Under the pieces are notes generated by a model. It did no database searches. It had not been told where the DNA came from and saw only the letters and a program-made list of their open reading frames with translations. Below, piece after piece: positions 52,849 to 62,465 of a stretch of 64,000 nucleotides of DNA (the stretch's first letter is position 1; each line of letters begins with the position of its first letter). The DNA is from Fibrella forsythiae (lineage in GTDB: Bacteria > Bacteroidota > Bacteroidia > Cytophagales > Spirosomataceae): the NCBI RefSeq assembly GCF_017353175.1, contig NZ_JAFMYW010000002.1, positions 434,001-498,000 of the forward strand, read 5' to 3'. The translations under genes and the position numbers were made by a program.

Positions 52849-53973
52849 ATGAACCCCAACGACCAAAACGCTGAACGCTTTCTGAACCTCATCCGCGAGT
52901 CGCGGCGGGGGAAGTTCAAGGTGTATATTGGCATGAGCGCAGGCGTGGGTAAGTCGTACCGGATGTTGCAGGAAGCGCATAGCCTGTTGCGCAACGGGGT
53001 CGACGTGAAGATTGGCTTCATTGAAACACATCGCCGGGTCGAGACCGAGGCATTGGTGGCGGGGCTGCCGGCCATTCCCCGACGAACGCTGTTTTACAAA
53101 GGCCGCCAACTCGAGGAAATGGACGTGCAGGCCATCATTAATGTGCATCCCGAACTGGTGATCGTGGACGAGCTGGCCCACACGAACATTCCCGGCTCGA
53201 AAAACGAGAAACGCTGGCAGGATGTCATCGAGATTCTGGATGCGGGGGTCAACGTGATCTCGGCGGTGAACATTCAGCATATCGAAAGCCTGTATGACGA
53301 GGTTCACGCCATAACGGGCATCGACGTAACCGAGCGCGTACCCGACCGGGTGTTGCAGATTGCCGATGAAGTGGTGAACATCGACCTGACCGCCGACGAG
53401 CTGATCACGCGGTTGAAAGAAGGTAAAATTTATGACCAGGCGAAGGTGAAAACGGCGCTGGCCAACTTCTTCCAGTCCGACAAAATCCTGCAACTGCGTG
53501 AACTGGCCCTGAAGGAAGTAGCCGGTCAGGTAGAACGGAAAGTAGACATGACCATGCCGCTGTCGGGCAATTCACGGCACGAACGGTTCATGGCGTCGAT
53601 CAGCAGCAACCCGGAGATCGCCCGGCGCGTGATCCGCAAAACGGCTCGACTGGCCAGTTACTACAACTCGCGCTGGTACGTGTTGTATGTGCAGACGCCC
53701 GCCGAAAGTCCCGATCGAATCAAGCTCGACGTGCAGCGCCACCTGATCAATAACCTGAAACTAGCCACCGAACTGGGTGCTGAGGTGATCCAGTCGAAGG
53801 GCCGAAACATCGTAGATTGCATTATGGAAGAAGTGGAGACCCGAAACGTAACGACAGTCTGTATCGGTAAACCGCACCTGAGCCTGATCCAGATTATCCT
53901 TAGAACCAACGCCTTCAACCGCCTCCTCAACAAACTATCCGACTCCGACGTCGATTTGATTATTCTTTCATAA
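52849..53973 (+). CDS. KdpD-type N-terminal sensor (no kinase domain)
   Basis: The 374-residue product matches the cytoplasmic N-terminal part of KdpD. It has the KdpD domain with Walker A 'GMSAGVGKSYRML' (about 26-38) and Walker B 'LVIVDELAHTNIPGS' (about 102-116), then a universal-stress-type domain (about 250-374, with the KdpD phrase 'TRNVTTVCIGKPH'-like). The four-helix membrane region and histidine kinase of E. coli-type KdpD (about 900 residues) are absent. The stress-protein-like half normally senses K+ state. The kinase role may be supplied by the next gene. Confidence 0.92.
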   Translation: MNPNDQNAERFLNLIRESRRGKFKVYIGMSAGVGKSYRMLQEAHSLLRNGVDVKIGFIETHRRVETEALVAGLPAIPRRTLFYKGRQLEEMDVQAIINVHPELVIVDELAHTNIPGSKNEKRWQDVIEILDAGVNVISAVNIQHIESLYDEVHAITGIDVTERVPDRVLQIADEVVNIDLTADELITRLKEGKIYDQAKVKTALANFFQSDKILQLRELALKEVAGQVERKVDMTMPLSGNSRHERFMASISSNPEIARRVIRKTARLASYYNSRWYVLYVQTPAESPDRIKLDVQRHLINNLKLATELGAEVIQSKGRNIVDCIMEEVETRNVTTVCIGKPHLSLIQIILRTNAFNRLLNKLSDSDVDLIILS

Positions 53974-53990
53974 AATGTTTACTGTTTACA

Positions 53991-54059
53991 GTTTACTGTC
54001 TTCTGTTGCGCTGCTCAGTCACATATTGTTAGCTGGCAGCGCAACAGAAGACAGCAAAC
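53991..54059 (+). terminator. Hairpin between split KdpD gene and kinase gene
   Basis: Arms of 24 bp with one mismatch (53991-54014 and 54036-54059) flank a 21-nt loop in the 111-bp gap. It could terminate or attenuate transcription before the kinase gene. Confidence 0.7.
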
Positions 54060-54084
54060 AGTAAGCTGCAAACCTATTGTTTCC

Positions 54085-55830
54085 ATGAACCTCCAATCCA
54101 AGATATTCCTCGCGCTGGCTTTTATGTTCGCCATTATTCTGCTGATGGGCGGGTTAGGAGGCTATTACCTCAACCAACTGGCCAATGACTCGCAGGCTAT
54201 TTTGCAGGATAACTACGTGTCGTTCGAGTACTCGAGCCGCATGCAGCGAGCTCTGCCCCGACTGCCCGAACCGGATGCCGTTGCCGATTTTGAGCGGAAT
54301 CTGAAAAAGCAGGAAGGGAACATCACGGAAGTTGGCGAAGCTGAAGCAACGGCTACGCTGCGTCGGGAGTTTGACCAGTTCAGGAAAGGGGCCACTGATT
54401 CGGCGGCAAAGCAACGAATGCTGCAAACGCTGTTTCAACTGGATGATATCAACGGCCAGGCGATGGTGCGGAAGAACGACGTAGCCAAACAAACGGCCGA
54501 CGATGCGCTGGTCTGGCTGGCCGTAGTGGGTACGGTCTGCTTCCTGATTGTGTTGTCGTTCACCATCAATTTCCCGGCCTACATTGCCCGCCCCCTTCGT
54601 GAGCTGACGCAGGGAATCAAGCAGGTGACGAACCGTAATTTTGAGGAGCGGTTGCACGTGCAGTCGAGCGACGAGTTTGGCGAGCTGGCGCGGTCGTTCA
54701 ACCGGATGGCCGAGAAATTGTATGAATACGAACACTCGAATCTGGCGCGTATCCTGTTCGAGAAAAAACGCATCGATACGCTAATCCAGATCATGTCTGA
54801 CGGCATTGTTGGCCTCGACCAGAACCGGTACATCCTCTTTGTGAATCAGGTTGCCAGCCGATTGCTGGGCCTGGACGAATCGGAACTGCTGGGGAAATAC
54901 GCGCCCGATATTGCGGCGGGTAATGACCTGATGCGCACTCTGATTCAGGAGGTAATGCCTGCCCCCCAACGTACCCAGGACGTCGGCGAGGCCAGCCTGC
55001 TGAAGATTTATGACGGTGACAAGGAAAGCTATTTCTCCCGACAGACCCAGCCAGTAGATATCATCCGAACTGGCGATACGCAGGCCGTGCGGGCCGGGTA
55101 CGTTATCGTGCTGAAAAACGTGACCTCCTTTAAAGAACTCGACCTGGCCAAGACAAACTTCATTGCCACGGTGTCGCACGAGCTGAAAACGCCAATTTCA
55201 AGCATCAAGATGAGCCTGAAGCTGCTTGATGATCAGCGAATCGGTGCGTTGAACGAGGAGCAGAAAGAGCTACTGACGAACGTCCGCGATGATGCTAACC
55301 GGCTGCTGGCCATTACGGGCGAGCTACTGAACATGGCGCAGGTAGAATCGGGGCAGATACAGCTGAATCTGCAGCCGGTAGCCCCCCCCGACATAATCAG
55401 CTACGCCGTAAATGCCCTTCGCGTATCGGCAGCAGAACGGAAGATCGAACTGCACATTGATGTGCCGGCCATGTTACCGCCCGTACGTACCGACCCCGAC
55501 AAAGCATCGTGGGTGCTGGTCAATTTCCTGTCGAATGCCATACGCCATTCTCCGGACGAAAGCCGGATCGACGTGTCGGCTCGGATACTGAACGAGGGGG
55601 TCGAATTCCGGGTACGTGACCACGGTGCAGGCATTCGCCCCGAACACCGCGACCGGGTGTTTGATCGTTATTTCAAAGCACCGGGATCGAATGGGCAGGC
55701 TAGTGGTACGGGTCTCGGGTTGGCTATTTCAAGTGAATTCATTCAGAGCATGAACGGGCAGATCGGGCTGGATACCGGCGTTACAGATGGGGCTGCATTC
55801 TGGTTCGTGTTGCCGGAGGAGGTTAGTTAA
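54085..55830 (+). CDS. HAMP/PAS sensor histidine kinase
   Basis: The 581-residue product has two membrane segments (about 9-29 and 150-170) around a periplasmic domain, a HAMP domain ('PLRELTQGIKQVTNRNFEERL' in pieces, about 171-222), a PAS domain (about 235-345), the HisKA box 'TVSHELKTPISSIKMS' and HATPase_c ('FLSNAIRHSPDE', 'DHGAGI', 'GTGLGLAIS'). Its place directly after the kinase-less KdpD gene suggests that it supplies the kinase step of K+ sensing. No response regulator follows. Confidence 0.92.
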   Translation: MNLQSKIFLALAFMFAIILLMGGLGGYYLNQLANDSQAILQDNYVSFEYSSRMQRALPRLPEPDAVADFERNLKKQEGNITEVGEAEATATLRREFDQFRKGATDSAAKQRMLQTLFQLDDINGQAMVRKNDVAKQTADDALVWLAVVGTVCFLIVLSFTINFPAYIARPLRELTQGIKQVTNRNFEERLHVQSSDEFGELARSFNRMAEKLYEYEHSNLARILFEKKRIDTLIQIMSDGIVGLDQNRYILFVNQVASRLLGLDESELLGKYAPDIAAGNDLMRTLIQEVMPAPQRTQDVGEASLLKIYDGDKESYFSRQTQPVDIIRTGDTQAVRAGYVIVLKNVTSFKELDLAKTNFIATVSHELKTPISSIKMSLKLLDDQRIGALNEEQKELLTNVRDDANRLLAITGELLNMAQVESGQIQLNLQPVAPPDIISYAVNALRVSAAERKIELHIDVPAMLPPVRTDPDKASWVLVNFLSNAIRHSPDESRIDVSARILNEGVEFRVRDHGAGIRPEHRDRVFDRYFKAPGSNGQASGTGLGLAISSEFIQSMNGQIGLDTGVTDGAAFWFVLPEEVS

Positions 55831-55872
55831 GCTATTGATAATCTGTTACCTTGCCCGCCTAAACACACCATT

Positions 55873-56451
55873 ATGAAGCGCACATTATTTGTAGCAGTTT
55901 ACCTGCTAACGGTCTTCACTACGTTTGCTCAACAGCCTGCTCCGGTTAAAAATGATACCTGGGGAAAGGCCTCTGCCGCTCGCGACGACCGGTACACGAA
56001 CCCCAAAAGTGCGGTCTATGCCGGCCCCGACGGCTGGTACAATTTCGGTGAAGTGCGGGCAATGGTCGACAATGCGGCAAAAACAGCTTACACCTTTAAA
56101 GGCGGTTTCCAGTTGACAATGCACACCTTTACGGCTGTTGAGCCAAGTAAAAACCGGCTGATGACACTGGATTTCGGTACCGACACGCCCGCCGTAGGTA
56201 CGTATCAGGTTGGCAAGAAAGCTAATCCTGAACAGAAACAAGTAGAAGTATCTTTCTCCGACATTACGAAAACCGAAATACGCGACTGGAAGGGAAACGA
56301 CGGTGCCGGAGCGGTTACCGTTTCAAAAGTGAACGGCTTCCTGTACGTGAAATGCCGGAACGTACTGCTCCAGCCTGATGGCATTCACCAGGCCGACGAG
56401 TTGAAAAAACCAATGACGATCGGTTTTGAAGGGGCCATTGCTCCGGAATGA
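55873..56451 (+). CDS. Hypothetical secreted protein
   Basis: The 192-residue product has a signal peptide (MKRTLFVAVYLLTVFTTFAQ). The mature part has strands such as 'FKGGFQLTMHTFTAV', 'LMTLDFGTDTPAVGTYQVG' and 'VTVSKVNGFLYVKCRNVLL', typical of a small beta-sandwich. I recognise no family. It lies 42 bp after the kinase gene and could be the last member of the kdp-linked operon. Confidence 0.7.
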   Translation: MKRTLFVAVYLLTVFTTFAQQPAPVKNDTWGKASAARDDRYTNPKSAVYAGPDGWYNFGEVRAMVDNAAKTAYTFKGGFQLTMHTFTAVEPSKNRLMTLDFGTDTPAVGTYQVGKKANPEQKQVEVSFSDITKTEIRDWKGNDGAGAVTVSKVNGFLYVKCRNVLLQPDGIHQADELKKPMTIGFEGAIAPE

Positions 56452-56458
56452 GCTTACT

Positions 56459-56536
56459 TCGTGCTATCGTGTATGGGTTTGCAAGTAGTCTGCCGCTGCG
56501 GGGCCAGCACGCGTAAAGCCGTACACGATAGCACGA
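56459..56536. terminator. Bidirectional hairpin
   Basis: Arms of 18 bp with one mismatch (56459-56476 and 56519-56536) lie between the converging hypothetical secreted protein gene and the CDF gene. Confidence 0.8.
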
Positions 56537-56575
56537 ACCAATCTCACCTAAGTCAAAAAAAATGGTTGCAACCCG

Positions 56576-57517
56576 TTATGAAGCCAGCACTTCATTTTGT
56601 GGTTTCGACAGCAGCGACGAATCTTCGCCAGGTTCGATGAACAGTTGCTTAACGATTGGGAACGCTTGCTGAACAGTTTCCCGAATTCGGATGATCGCCT
56701 GATTAATGTCGGTCGTGGAGAGGTCGTTGTTGAAATCAACGACCAGCATCAGAATAACCTCTTCCGGTCCCATGTAGATAGATGGTGACCGCAACACCCG
56801 GCCAACCGATTTGTCTTTTTCCACTACGGCCAGTATCTGCTTCAGCTTTTCTGCTTCCACGCTTTCGCCCATCAGCAAGCCCCGGCTTTCGCGCGCCAGC
56901 ACTACCGACACGGCGGTCAGAATCAGGCCAATAACGATTGAAGCGGCCCCATCGAAGTAAGGATTGTTCAGCTCGTGCCCCAGAAAAACGCCCAGGAAAG
57001 CCACGATCAGACCCAGCACGTCGGCGGCGTCTTCAAACAGAACCACAAACGTTGATGGGTCTTTGCTCCGCTTCACCGCCGCCCAAAAAGGCTGACTGCC
57101 CCGTTGCCGGTTAAACTCTTTCAGGGCGGTGATGAGCGAGAAGCCATCGAGCAAGAAGGCGATGCCCAGTACGATGTAATTCCACTTCGGATCTTTAATG
57201 ATTTCCGGGTGCTGTAAATGCGTGATGCCTTCATAAAACGATACGCCACCACCCACGCCGAAGATCAGGATAGAAACAATGAATGCCCAGAAGTACAGCT
57301 CCCGCCCGTAGCCAAATGGTCGCCGGTCGTCGGCTGGTTTCTTACTGCGCTCAATACCCAGAAGTAGCAACACCTCATTCAGCGAGTCGACCAGGGAGTG
57401 GATGCCCTCCGAGATCATGGCCGAACTGCCCGTTATGCTGGCGGCAACAAACTTGGTAACGGCGATGGCTATATTGGCAAGTAACGCACTGTAAATCGGT
57501 GTCTTAGACGCAGGCAT
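56576..57517 (-). CDS. Cation diffusion facilitator transporter
   Basis: CDF proteins export divalent metals such as Zn2+ or Fe2+ against protons. The 313-residue product has about five to six membrane segments, the 'HSLVDSLNEVLLLLG' (HxxxD) metal motif at about 41-55 and 'FEDAADVLGL' in a later helix, followed by a cytosolic C-terminal domain. Metal specificity is not clear. It stands alone. Confidence 0.9.
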   Translation of the reverse strand: MPASKTPIYSALLANIAIAVTKFVAASITGSSAMISEGIHSLVDSLNEVLLLLGIERSKKPADDRRPFGYGRELYFWAFIVSILIFGVGGGVSFYEGITHLQHPEIIKDPKWNYIVLGIAFLLDGFSLITALKEFNRQRGSQPFWAAVKRSKDPSTFVVLFEDAADVLGLIVAFLGVFLGHELNNPYFDGAASIVIGLILTAVSVVLARESRGLLMGESVEAEKLKQILAVVEKDKSVGRVLRSPSIYMGPEEVILMLVVDFNNDLSTTDINQAIIRIRETVQQAFPIVKQLFIEPGEDSSLLSKPQNEVLAS

Positions 57518-57607
57518 ACATTCAATGGCTTATGCACAAACCAACGGCCGGCGGCTGGCAAATGTTTAGTCTGAAGCAACCTGATGCGCTGACGCAGGTA
57601 CGTTCCG

Positions 57608-59344
57608 TCAGGGCGTTACCGGGGTGGCGGGGGTCTTATACACGTAAAAAGGTCCGCTATGCGATGGCTTGTCGAACTGCGCTACGCGTGGGTACGTGAG
57701 GGTTCCGTCTTTGGTAATCAGGTACGCGTATTTGCCTTTTTCAAAGTCGACCATAGCCACTTTCTGATCAACGTAGTAATTGACAAACCCGACGATATCG
57801 CCAAAAAAAGATAGGTCCGGGTATTTGTCCGGAGGCGTGTACTGGGCTAATACCCGCCGTTGCAGACTATTCAGTTGTTCATCTTCCGACAGCGACGTAC
57901 GCAACGATACGGGTGGCGGATTACTAACCTGCCCACGGAACTGCCGATCGTATTTTGCCTGGGTAATCGATTCATCCTCCGATAGTTTAAGCTCCCGAAT
58001 CGATGTCTGCCGGCTGCGGGGCATAACATTATCAAACTCCGGATTGATCAGAACGGGAGTGTTACCGGGTAATGTTCTCAGGAAAGCTGCCGTTTGCCAC
58101 AGCATGGAAGGCCGTAGTAAATCGATTTCCAGCATAAGGCCTTCAATAAAGTTGGATAACGCCAGCGCGCCCGCCAACCCGTACAGAACCCACCGGCGGC
58201 TGGTGATCTGATACACGCCATAGCCCGCGTATACCAGCATGAAGAGGCTCATCGTGCGTAGGGGAAGGGTATGCGTGATGTAGATGGTTGAGGAGTGGAA
58301 GATGGAGACGGTTAGCAGCACGAGGTTGCCGATCAGCAGTGCGGCGATACCCTTGTTAGGGTACCAACGCCAGAAAGCCAGCGCGCCGATCGGAATGAGC
58401 ACCAGCTGCCAGACCGTTGGCGCGGGTAACACCATACCGGTAACGTACCCCCAGTTGAAAAACGAGGTTTGTGTGCCGCTGACTTTCATGAGCATCCCCC
58501 CCGCAAATGCTTTGAGCAGCACAAACGAGTCGGTCCATAGAAAAGGCATTGTCAGCAACATGAATAACAGCAAGGCTCCCAGCAGCCCGACCGCGCGTTG
58601 CCAGCTCCAGCCCATACGTAACAACACGCCACCCAGCAGGAATGGGAAGGTGAACATAAACAGCAGTCGCTGACTAATGAGCAGGGCGATCAGCAGTAAG
58701 ACAAGGGCTGGTTTCCGCCACGACCCTGCCGGAAATTCGCTGAACAGGATCAGAAGACTGGCTACGGCAAACAGCGCGTAACTCAACCCTTCGGGCCGGA
58801 TAACCGGAGTGCTGACAAATACATCGAATTGGAGACAGAGAATAATAACCAGCGGCAACCGAAGCACGGGTGGCAGCAGCGCGGAACTGGACCGATGGAT
58901 GATGCGAACACACCAGATCAATAGCGACCCAACCAGGAGAATCTGCACCAGCCGGCCGGCCGTAATGAGCGGAACCCGGTCAAGCAGGTAAGCATACGCC
59001 GTTTTATCAACTACCTCGAACAGGCCCGCTGCGGTGAGGCCGCCGGTCTTGGCGGCCGTAACGATATTGATCAGGCATTGCCCCAGCGCGAGCAGGTAAA
59101 AAACCAGCACCATTGGAATGCCGGGCCAGTCGAGGCAGCGGGGCGTGGCGCCAAAGAGCATAAACACGCCCGAATCGGCAATGAACTGCTCATCGGTGGT
59201 AAAGTAGCCGCCATCGGGTGGCTGTATGAAACTGACCCAACAGGCGAAGCTTATGGCCAGACCAACGATTAAATAACTCCACCGGCTGGAAGGTAATGAA
59301 TCTAACGAAATTGACAGGCGGGAAGTGGTGGGTGATGAAAACAT
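57608..59344 (-). CDS. Polytopic membrane protein with soluble tail
   Basis: The 578-residue product has about 11 hydrophobic segments to about residue 400, then about 175 soluble residues with mixed strands and helices. 'YFTTDEQFIADSGVFMLFG' after the first membrane segment places acidic residues where GT39-like glycosyltransferases carry theirs. The overall layout resembles the protein at 26482-28164 but no clear sequence identity was seen. Function is unknown. Confidence 0.65.
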   Translation of the reverse strand: MFSSPTTSRLSISLDSLPSSRWSYLIVGLAISFACWVSFIQPPDGGYFTTDEQFIADSGVFMLFGATPRCLDWPGIPMVLVFYLLALGQCLINIVTAAKTGGLTAAGLFEVVDKTAYAYLLDRVPLITAGRLVQILLVGSLLIWCVRIIHRSSSALLPPVLRLPLVIILCLQFDVFVSTPVIRPEGLSYALFAVASLLILFSEFPAGSWRKPALVLLLIALLISQRLLFMFTFPFLLGGVLLRMGWSWQRAVGLLGALLLFMLLTMPFLWTDSFVLLKAFAGGMLMKVSGTQTSFFNWGYVTGMVLPAPTVWQLVLIPIGALAFWRWYPNKGIAALLIGNLVLLTVSIFHSSTIYITHTLPLRTMSLFMLVYAGYGVYQITSRRWVLYGLAGALALSNFIEGLMLEIDLLRPSMLWQTAAFLRTLPGNTPVLINPEFDNVMPRSRQTSIRELKLSEDESITQAKYDRQFRGQVSNPPPVSLRTSLSEDEQLNSLQRRVLAQYTPPDKYPDLSFFGDIVGFVNYYVDQKVAMVDFEKGKYAYLITKDGTLTYPRVAQFDKPSHSGPFYVYKTPATPVTP

Positions 59345-59386
59345 CGAAGGCAGTTGACTGGTAGATTGACCGCGAATTTACCGCAT

Positions 59387-61051
59387 CTATCGTTTCAACA
59401 GCCGCAATGTTCGCGTGTGGTTTGGCGTCGTTACCGAAAGAATATATACACCCGACTGTAAATCAGAGGCTTGTATCGACAATAGCCCGTTTTGACTAGT
59501 GGTGTAATTACGAAGAAAAACGGTTCGTCCGGCTAAATCGGTTAGTCGGATCGAAAGGGGCTGCGTTACTTCACTGTCGGCCAGGGTTATAGTGAGGGGA
59601 GCCGCCTCGGTGAACGGATTTGGAAATACGGCCAGTGTTTGCTGTGCATTTGCATACGTACCTGCCCGCTCGAAGTTGGGAATACCGTAACCATACTGCG
59701 TGTCGGGCCGGTCGGCCTGCGAGCCCGACTGTCGGAGCAGATTGCGTACCTGCGTTGCCGAAAGACCCGGATATGCCTGCCAGAAACCCGTAGCAAGCCC
59801 CGCAACCAGCGGCCCCGAAAATGACGTGCCATTGCCGGTGCTGATACTGCCCACCGACGTACCTATCGTGGTGCCCTGCCCCAGCGCCACCAGATCAGGT
59901 TTTAACTGGCCATCGGGCGTTGGCCCCACAGAACTGAATCGGGCCAGCACACCATTCCGGTCAACGGCGCCGATACTCAGCGCGCCGGGCGAATCGGCGG
60001 GTGCGCCAATGGTGCGCCATGAACTGTTGCCTTCATTACCGGCCGAAACAACCACAACCATGCCCGCGTCGGCAGCCCAGGTGGCAGCCCGGCTAACCAG
60101 CGTTTTAGCGCCCGTCAGGTCGGCATATGAATGATTGTCGGCAGGGTTATCGAAGGTGGTATAGCCTAGCGACGAGTTGATTATATCAGCGCCGGTACTA
60201 TCGGCATATTCGGCGCCAAACAGCCAGTAGGCCTCTTCAACGGGGTTTTCAGAGGCGGCTACTTCCGTACGGAGCAGTAGGTACGTTGCCTTGTAGGCAG
60301 GGCCGTACAACTGGTTTGGTGCTTCGGCTGCCATGATCGATAAGACGTTCAGCCCATGTTCGTCGTCATCATATACGTCGGCTTCCCGATCGGCAAAATC
60401 GTAGGTGGCCAGCACGCGGTTTTCCGAGAAAAGGGAGGACAGAAACGCAACACGATTGGCCCGCAGGAAGCCCGCATCGAGAATAGCCACCAGCATAGTC
60501 TCGCCATGATAACCCTGGTCGTGCATCTTATCAACGCCCAGTTGCCGTAATTGGAAATCCGAGGCGCCGTAGGCTGGTACCGTAGCCAACTGCCCGAATT
60601 TGTCGGCGTGTTGTACAGTAGCTAGTGGCCCGTCAGCGGGTGTTAATCGGGCATTGTTCAACACCCGGCCCGTTTCCAGCCCCTGTACATACGGCAGGGC
60701 CAGTAGGGCCGAAAGCTGCGCCATACTTGCCTCAACCAGAGCCGCATTAAGCCAGCGCGACGTATAGAGCACGTTTGCCCCCGCGGTTCGAAGCCCCTGT
60801 ACATACGTGGGTGACACAGGCAGATCACGCTCGGTAATGGAAATACGCTGGCGCTGCCGCCTCAACACTGACCTTGGCGACAGAAATTTTTCGGGCTGAT
60901 TAGTCTGGAAGGGCGTACCTGCTTTGTCTCGAAACAGGAGCAGGTATTGGCCAACACGCTGCGCCTGCGCCGTTTGGGCAACGCCACACAACAGGGCAAG
61001 GCCTAGTAAAAAGGACTTAATTCGCAGCGGAGTTGCCTTATTCTGTTCCAT
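59387..61051 (-). CDS. T9SS-exported subtilisin-like (S8) protease
   Basis: The 554-residue product has a signal peptide (cut near 'AQAQ', about residue 31), a prodomain-like region, and the S8 catalytic triad: 'VAILDAGF' (Asp), 'DEHGLNVLSIMAAE' (His) and 'NGTSFSGPLVAGL' (Ser), with the oxyanion Asn in 'VVSAGNEGN'. The last about 75 residues ('LAVFPNPF' to 'HTRTLRLLKR') are a type A T9SS sorting domain, so the protease is exported to the surface or medium. It overlaps the lipoprotein gene by 14 bp. Confidence 0.95.
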   Translation of the reverse strand: MEQNKATPLRIKSFLLGLALLCGVAQTAQAQRVGQYLLLFRDKAGTPFQTNQPEKFLSPRSVLRRQRQRISITERDLPVSPTYVQGLRTAGANVLYTSRWLNAALVEASMAQLSALLALPYVQGLETGRVLNNARLTPADGPLATVQHADKFGQLATVPAYGASDFQLRQLGVDKMHDQGYHGETMLVAILDAGFLRANRVAFLSSLFSENRVLATYDFADREADVYDDDEHGLNVLSIMAAEAPNQLYGPAYKATYLLLRTEVAASENPVEEAYWLFGAEYADSTGADIINSSLGYTTFDNPADNHSYADLTGAKTLVSRAATWAADAGMVVVVSAGNEGNSSWRTIGAPADSPGALSIGAVDRNGVLARFSSVGPTPDGQLKPDLVALGQGTTIGTSVGSISTGNGTSFSGPLVAGLATGFWQAYPGLSATQVRNLLRQSGSQADRPDTQYGYGIPNFERAGTYANAQQTLAVFPNPFTEAAPLTITLADSEVTQPLSIRLTDLAGRTVFLRNYTTSQNGLLSIQASDLQSGVYILSVTTPNHTRTLRLLKR

Positions 61052-61730
61052 AACTAGCTAACCGGACATACCGGCGAACGCCAAAATCGATTTGTGCTTT
61101 TCCTACGCAGGAAGGAGTTGACGAGCAGAATTGAAGTTGCACCGTTTCTTTATACACCAGGCCAACTTGCCGGGCGTATACCTCAACGCGTTTGTCTTGT
61201 GAAACGAGGGTCGAGTCGTTTTGTTGCAGCACCGTGGCTGTCTCAGCAAATGTCTGCGTACCAACCGAATAAGGCTGATGTACATTCCGCAGTTCATAGA
61301 TATCTTCCTGAAACTGATTGAACAGATTGCCATTCCAGCGACTGCGTTCGGCAGGGGGGAAGATGAGTTTGACGAAGTCGGCGCCGTTTTCGGTACGTAT
61401 GGCCATGCGGCTGTCAACGCGGGCTGTCCAGAGGGAGTCGATTTGCCAGGGGGCCTGTACATTGGCGCGGCGGAAGCGTTGCAGGCGGAAAGCGGGTTGT
61501 CCTGTTACATCCGTATAACTGACCCCAACCGTTTCTTTTAGCTGATAGGTACTGGTAACGGGCGCGGCTGTCAATGAGTAGCGCTGTTCTGTTACGTCGT
61601 ATATGACAAACCGGCCCGTAGTTAGTGGCATATAATCAAGGCCAACGTTGGGAGCGGCCGTTTCCGGCGAATTGCAGGAGAGGAGAACTAACCAGCAAAA
61701 TGAGGCAAGCAGGGCAGAAAGGCGAAGCAT
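61038..61730 (-). CDS. Hypothetical lipoprotein upstream of S8 protease
   Basis: The 230-residue product has a lipoprotein signal (LVLLSC near residue 19); ATG 61730 is used because it starts that signal cleanly. The body has many beta-strands ('TGRFVIYDVTEQRYSL', 'RVEVYARQVGLVYKETV') and 'YMPLTTGRFVIYDV' recalls small envelope beta-sandwich proteins. I recognise no named family. The 14-bp overlap with the protease gene suggests joint expression. Confidence 0.75.
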   Translation of the reverse strand: MLRLSALLASFCWLVLLSCNSPETAAPNVGLDYMPLTTGRFVIYDVTEQRYSLTAAPVTSTYQLKETVGVSYTDVTGQPAFRLQRFRRANVQAPWQIDSLWTARVDSRMAIRTENGADFVKLIFPPAERSRWNGNLFNQFQEDIYELRNVHQPYSVGTQTFAETATVLQQNDSTLVSQDKRVEVYARQVGLVYKETVQLQFCSSTPSCVGKAQIDFGVRRYVRLASYGTE

Positions 61731-61808
61731 GAATGGCGTGAACGGGCAGATGAGCCTGTACAAAGTTCATCCATTCGATGAGCATTTGCAATTGGTACTC
61801 AGCGATTC

Positions 61809-62465
61809 CTACACCAGGTCATTCTTGAAGGCGTAGGCTACCATACCGGCGGTGTTCTTAGTGCCGGTCTTTTCCAGAATCCGTAGTCGGTGCCCCTCTA
61901 CAGTACGTGGGCTCAGAAAAATCTTGTCGCTGATCTCAGCCGTCGACATGCCTTCGCAGATCAGTTTCAGGACTTCTTTTTCGCGTTCCGACAGCAGTAT
62001 CTTGCTGTTATACAGCGCCGACTGCTTCACGACGGCGGGTTTATTGGTCATTTTCCGAAGCATGGCCCGGGAAACAAACTCATTGAGGTACACGCCTTCG
62101 TCCATCACCTTCCGAATTGCCTTTTCCACCTCGTCGGGATCAGAATCTTTCAGCAGGTAACCGCTCACTCCTTTTTCGAGCAGGTGCAACACCATCCGGT
62201 CTTCATCGTGCATGGTCAGCACAATGATCTTGATGAGGGGGTAGTTTTCGCGCAGGTAGTCGGCCGTAGCGGTGCCATCCAGAACGGGCATTTGTAGGTC
62301 GAGCAAAACAACGTCGGGCATACGCCGGGGAATTTTGTCGATAAATTCCTGGCCATTACTGGCTTCAAGCACCAGCTCAAAATCAGCCACCTGCCCCAGA
62401 ATCGAAGCAATACCGCGCCGAAACAGGTTGTGATCGTCTACAAGCGCTAGTTTAATCTTTGCCAT
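61809..62465 (-). CDS. NarL/LuxR-type response regulator
   Basis: The 218-residue product has a receiver domain with acidic pocket 'LVDDHNLFRRG' and phosphoacceptor Asp in 'VVLLDLQMPVLDG' (about 55), and a LuxR helix-turn-helix ('LSEREKEVLKLICEGMSTAEIS', about 152-173, then 'LSPRTVEGHRLRI'). It overlaps the histidine kinase gene by 19 bp, so the two are a cognate two-component system. Targets are unknown. Confidence 0.95.
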   Translation of the reverse strand: MAKIKLALVDDHNLFRRGIASILGQVADFELVLEASNGQEFIDKIPRRMPDVVLLDLQMPVLDGTATADYLRENYPLIKIIVLTMHDEDRMVLHLLEKGVSGYLLKDSDPDEVEKAIRKVMDEGVYLNEFVSRAMLRKMTNKPAVVKQSALYNSKILLSEREKEVLKLICEGMSTAEISDKIFLSPRTVEGHRLRILEKTGTKNTAGMVAYAFKNDLV

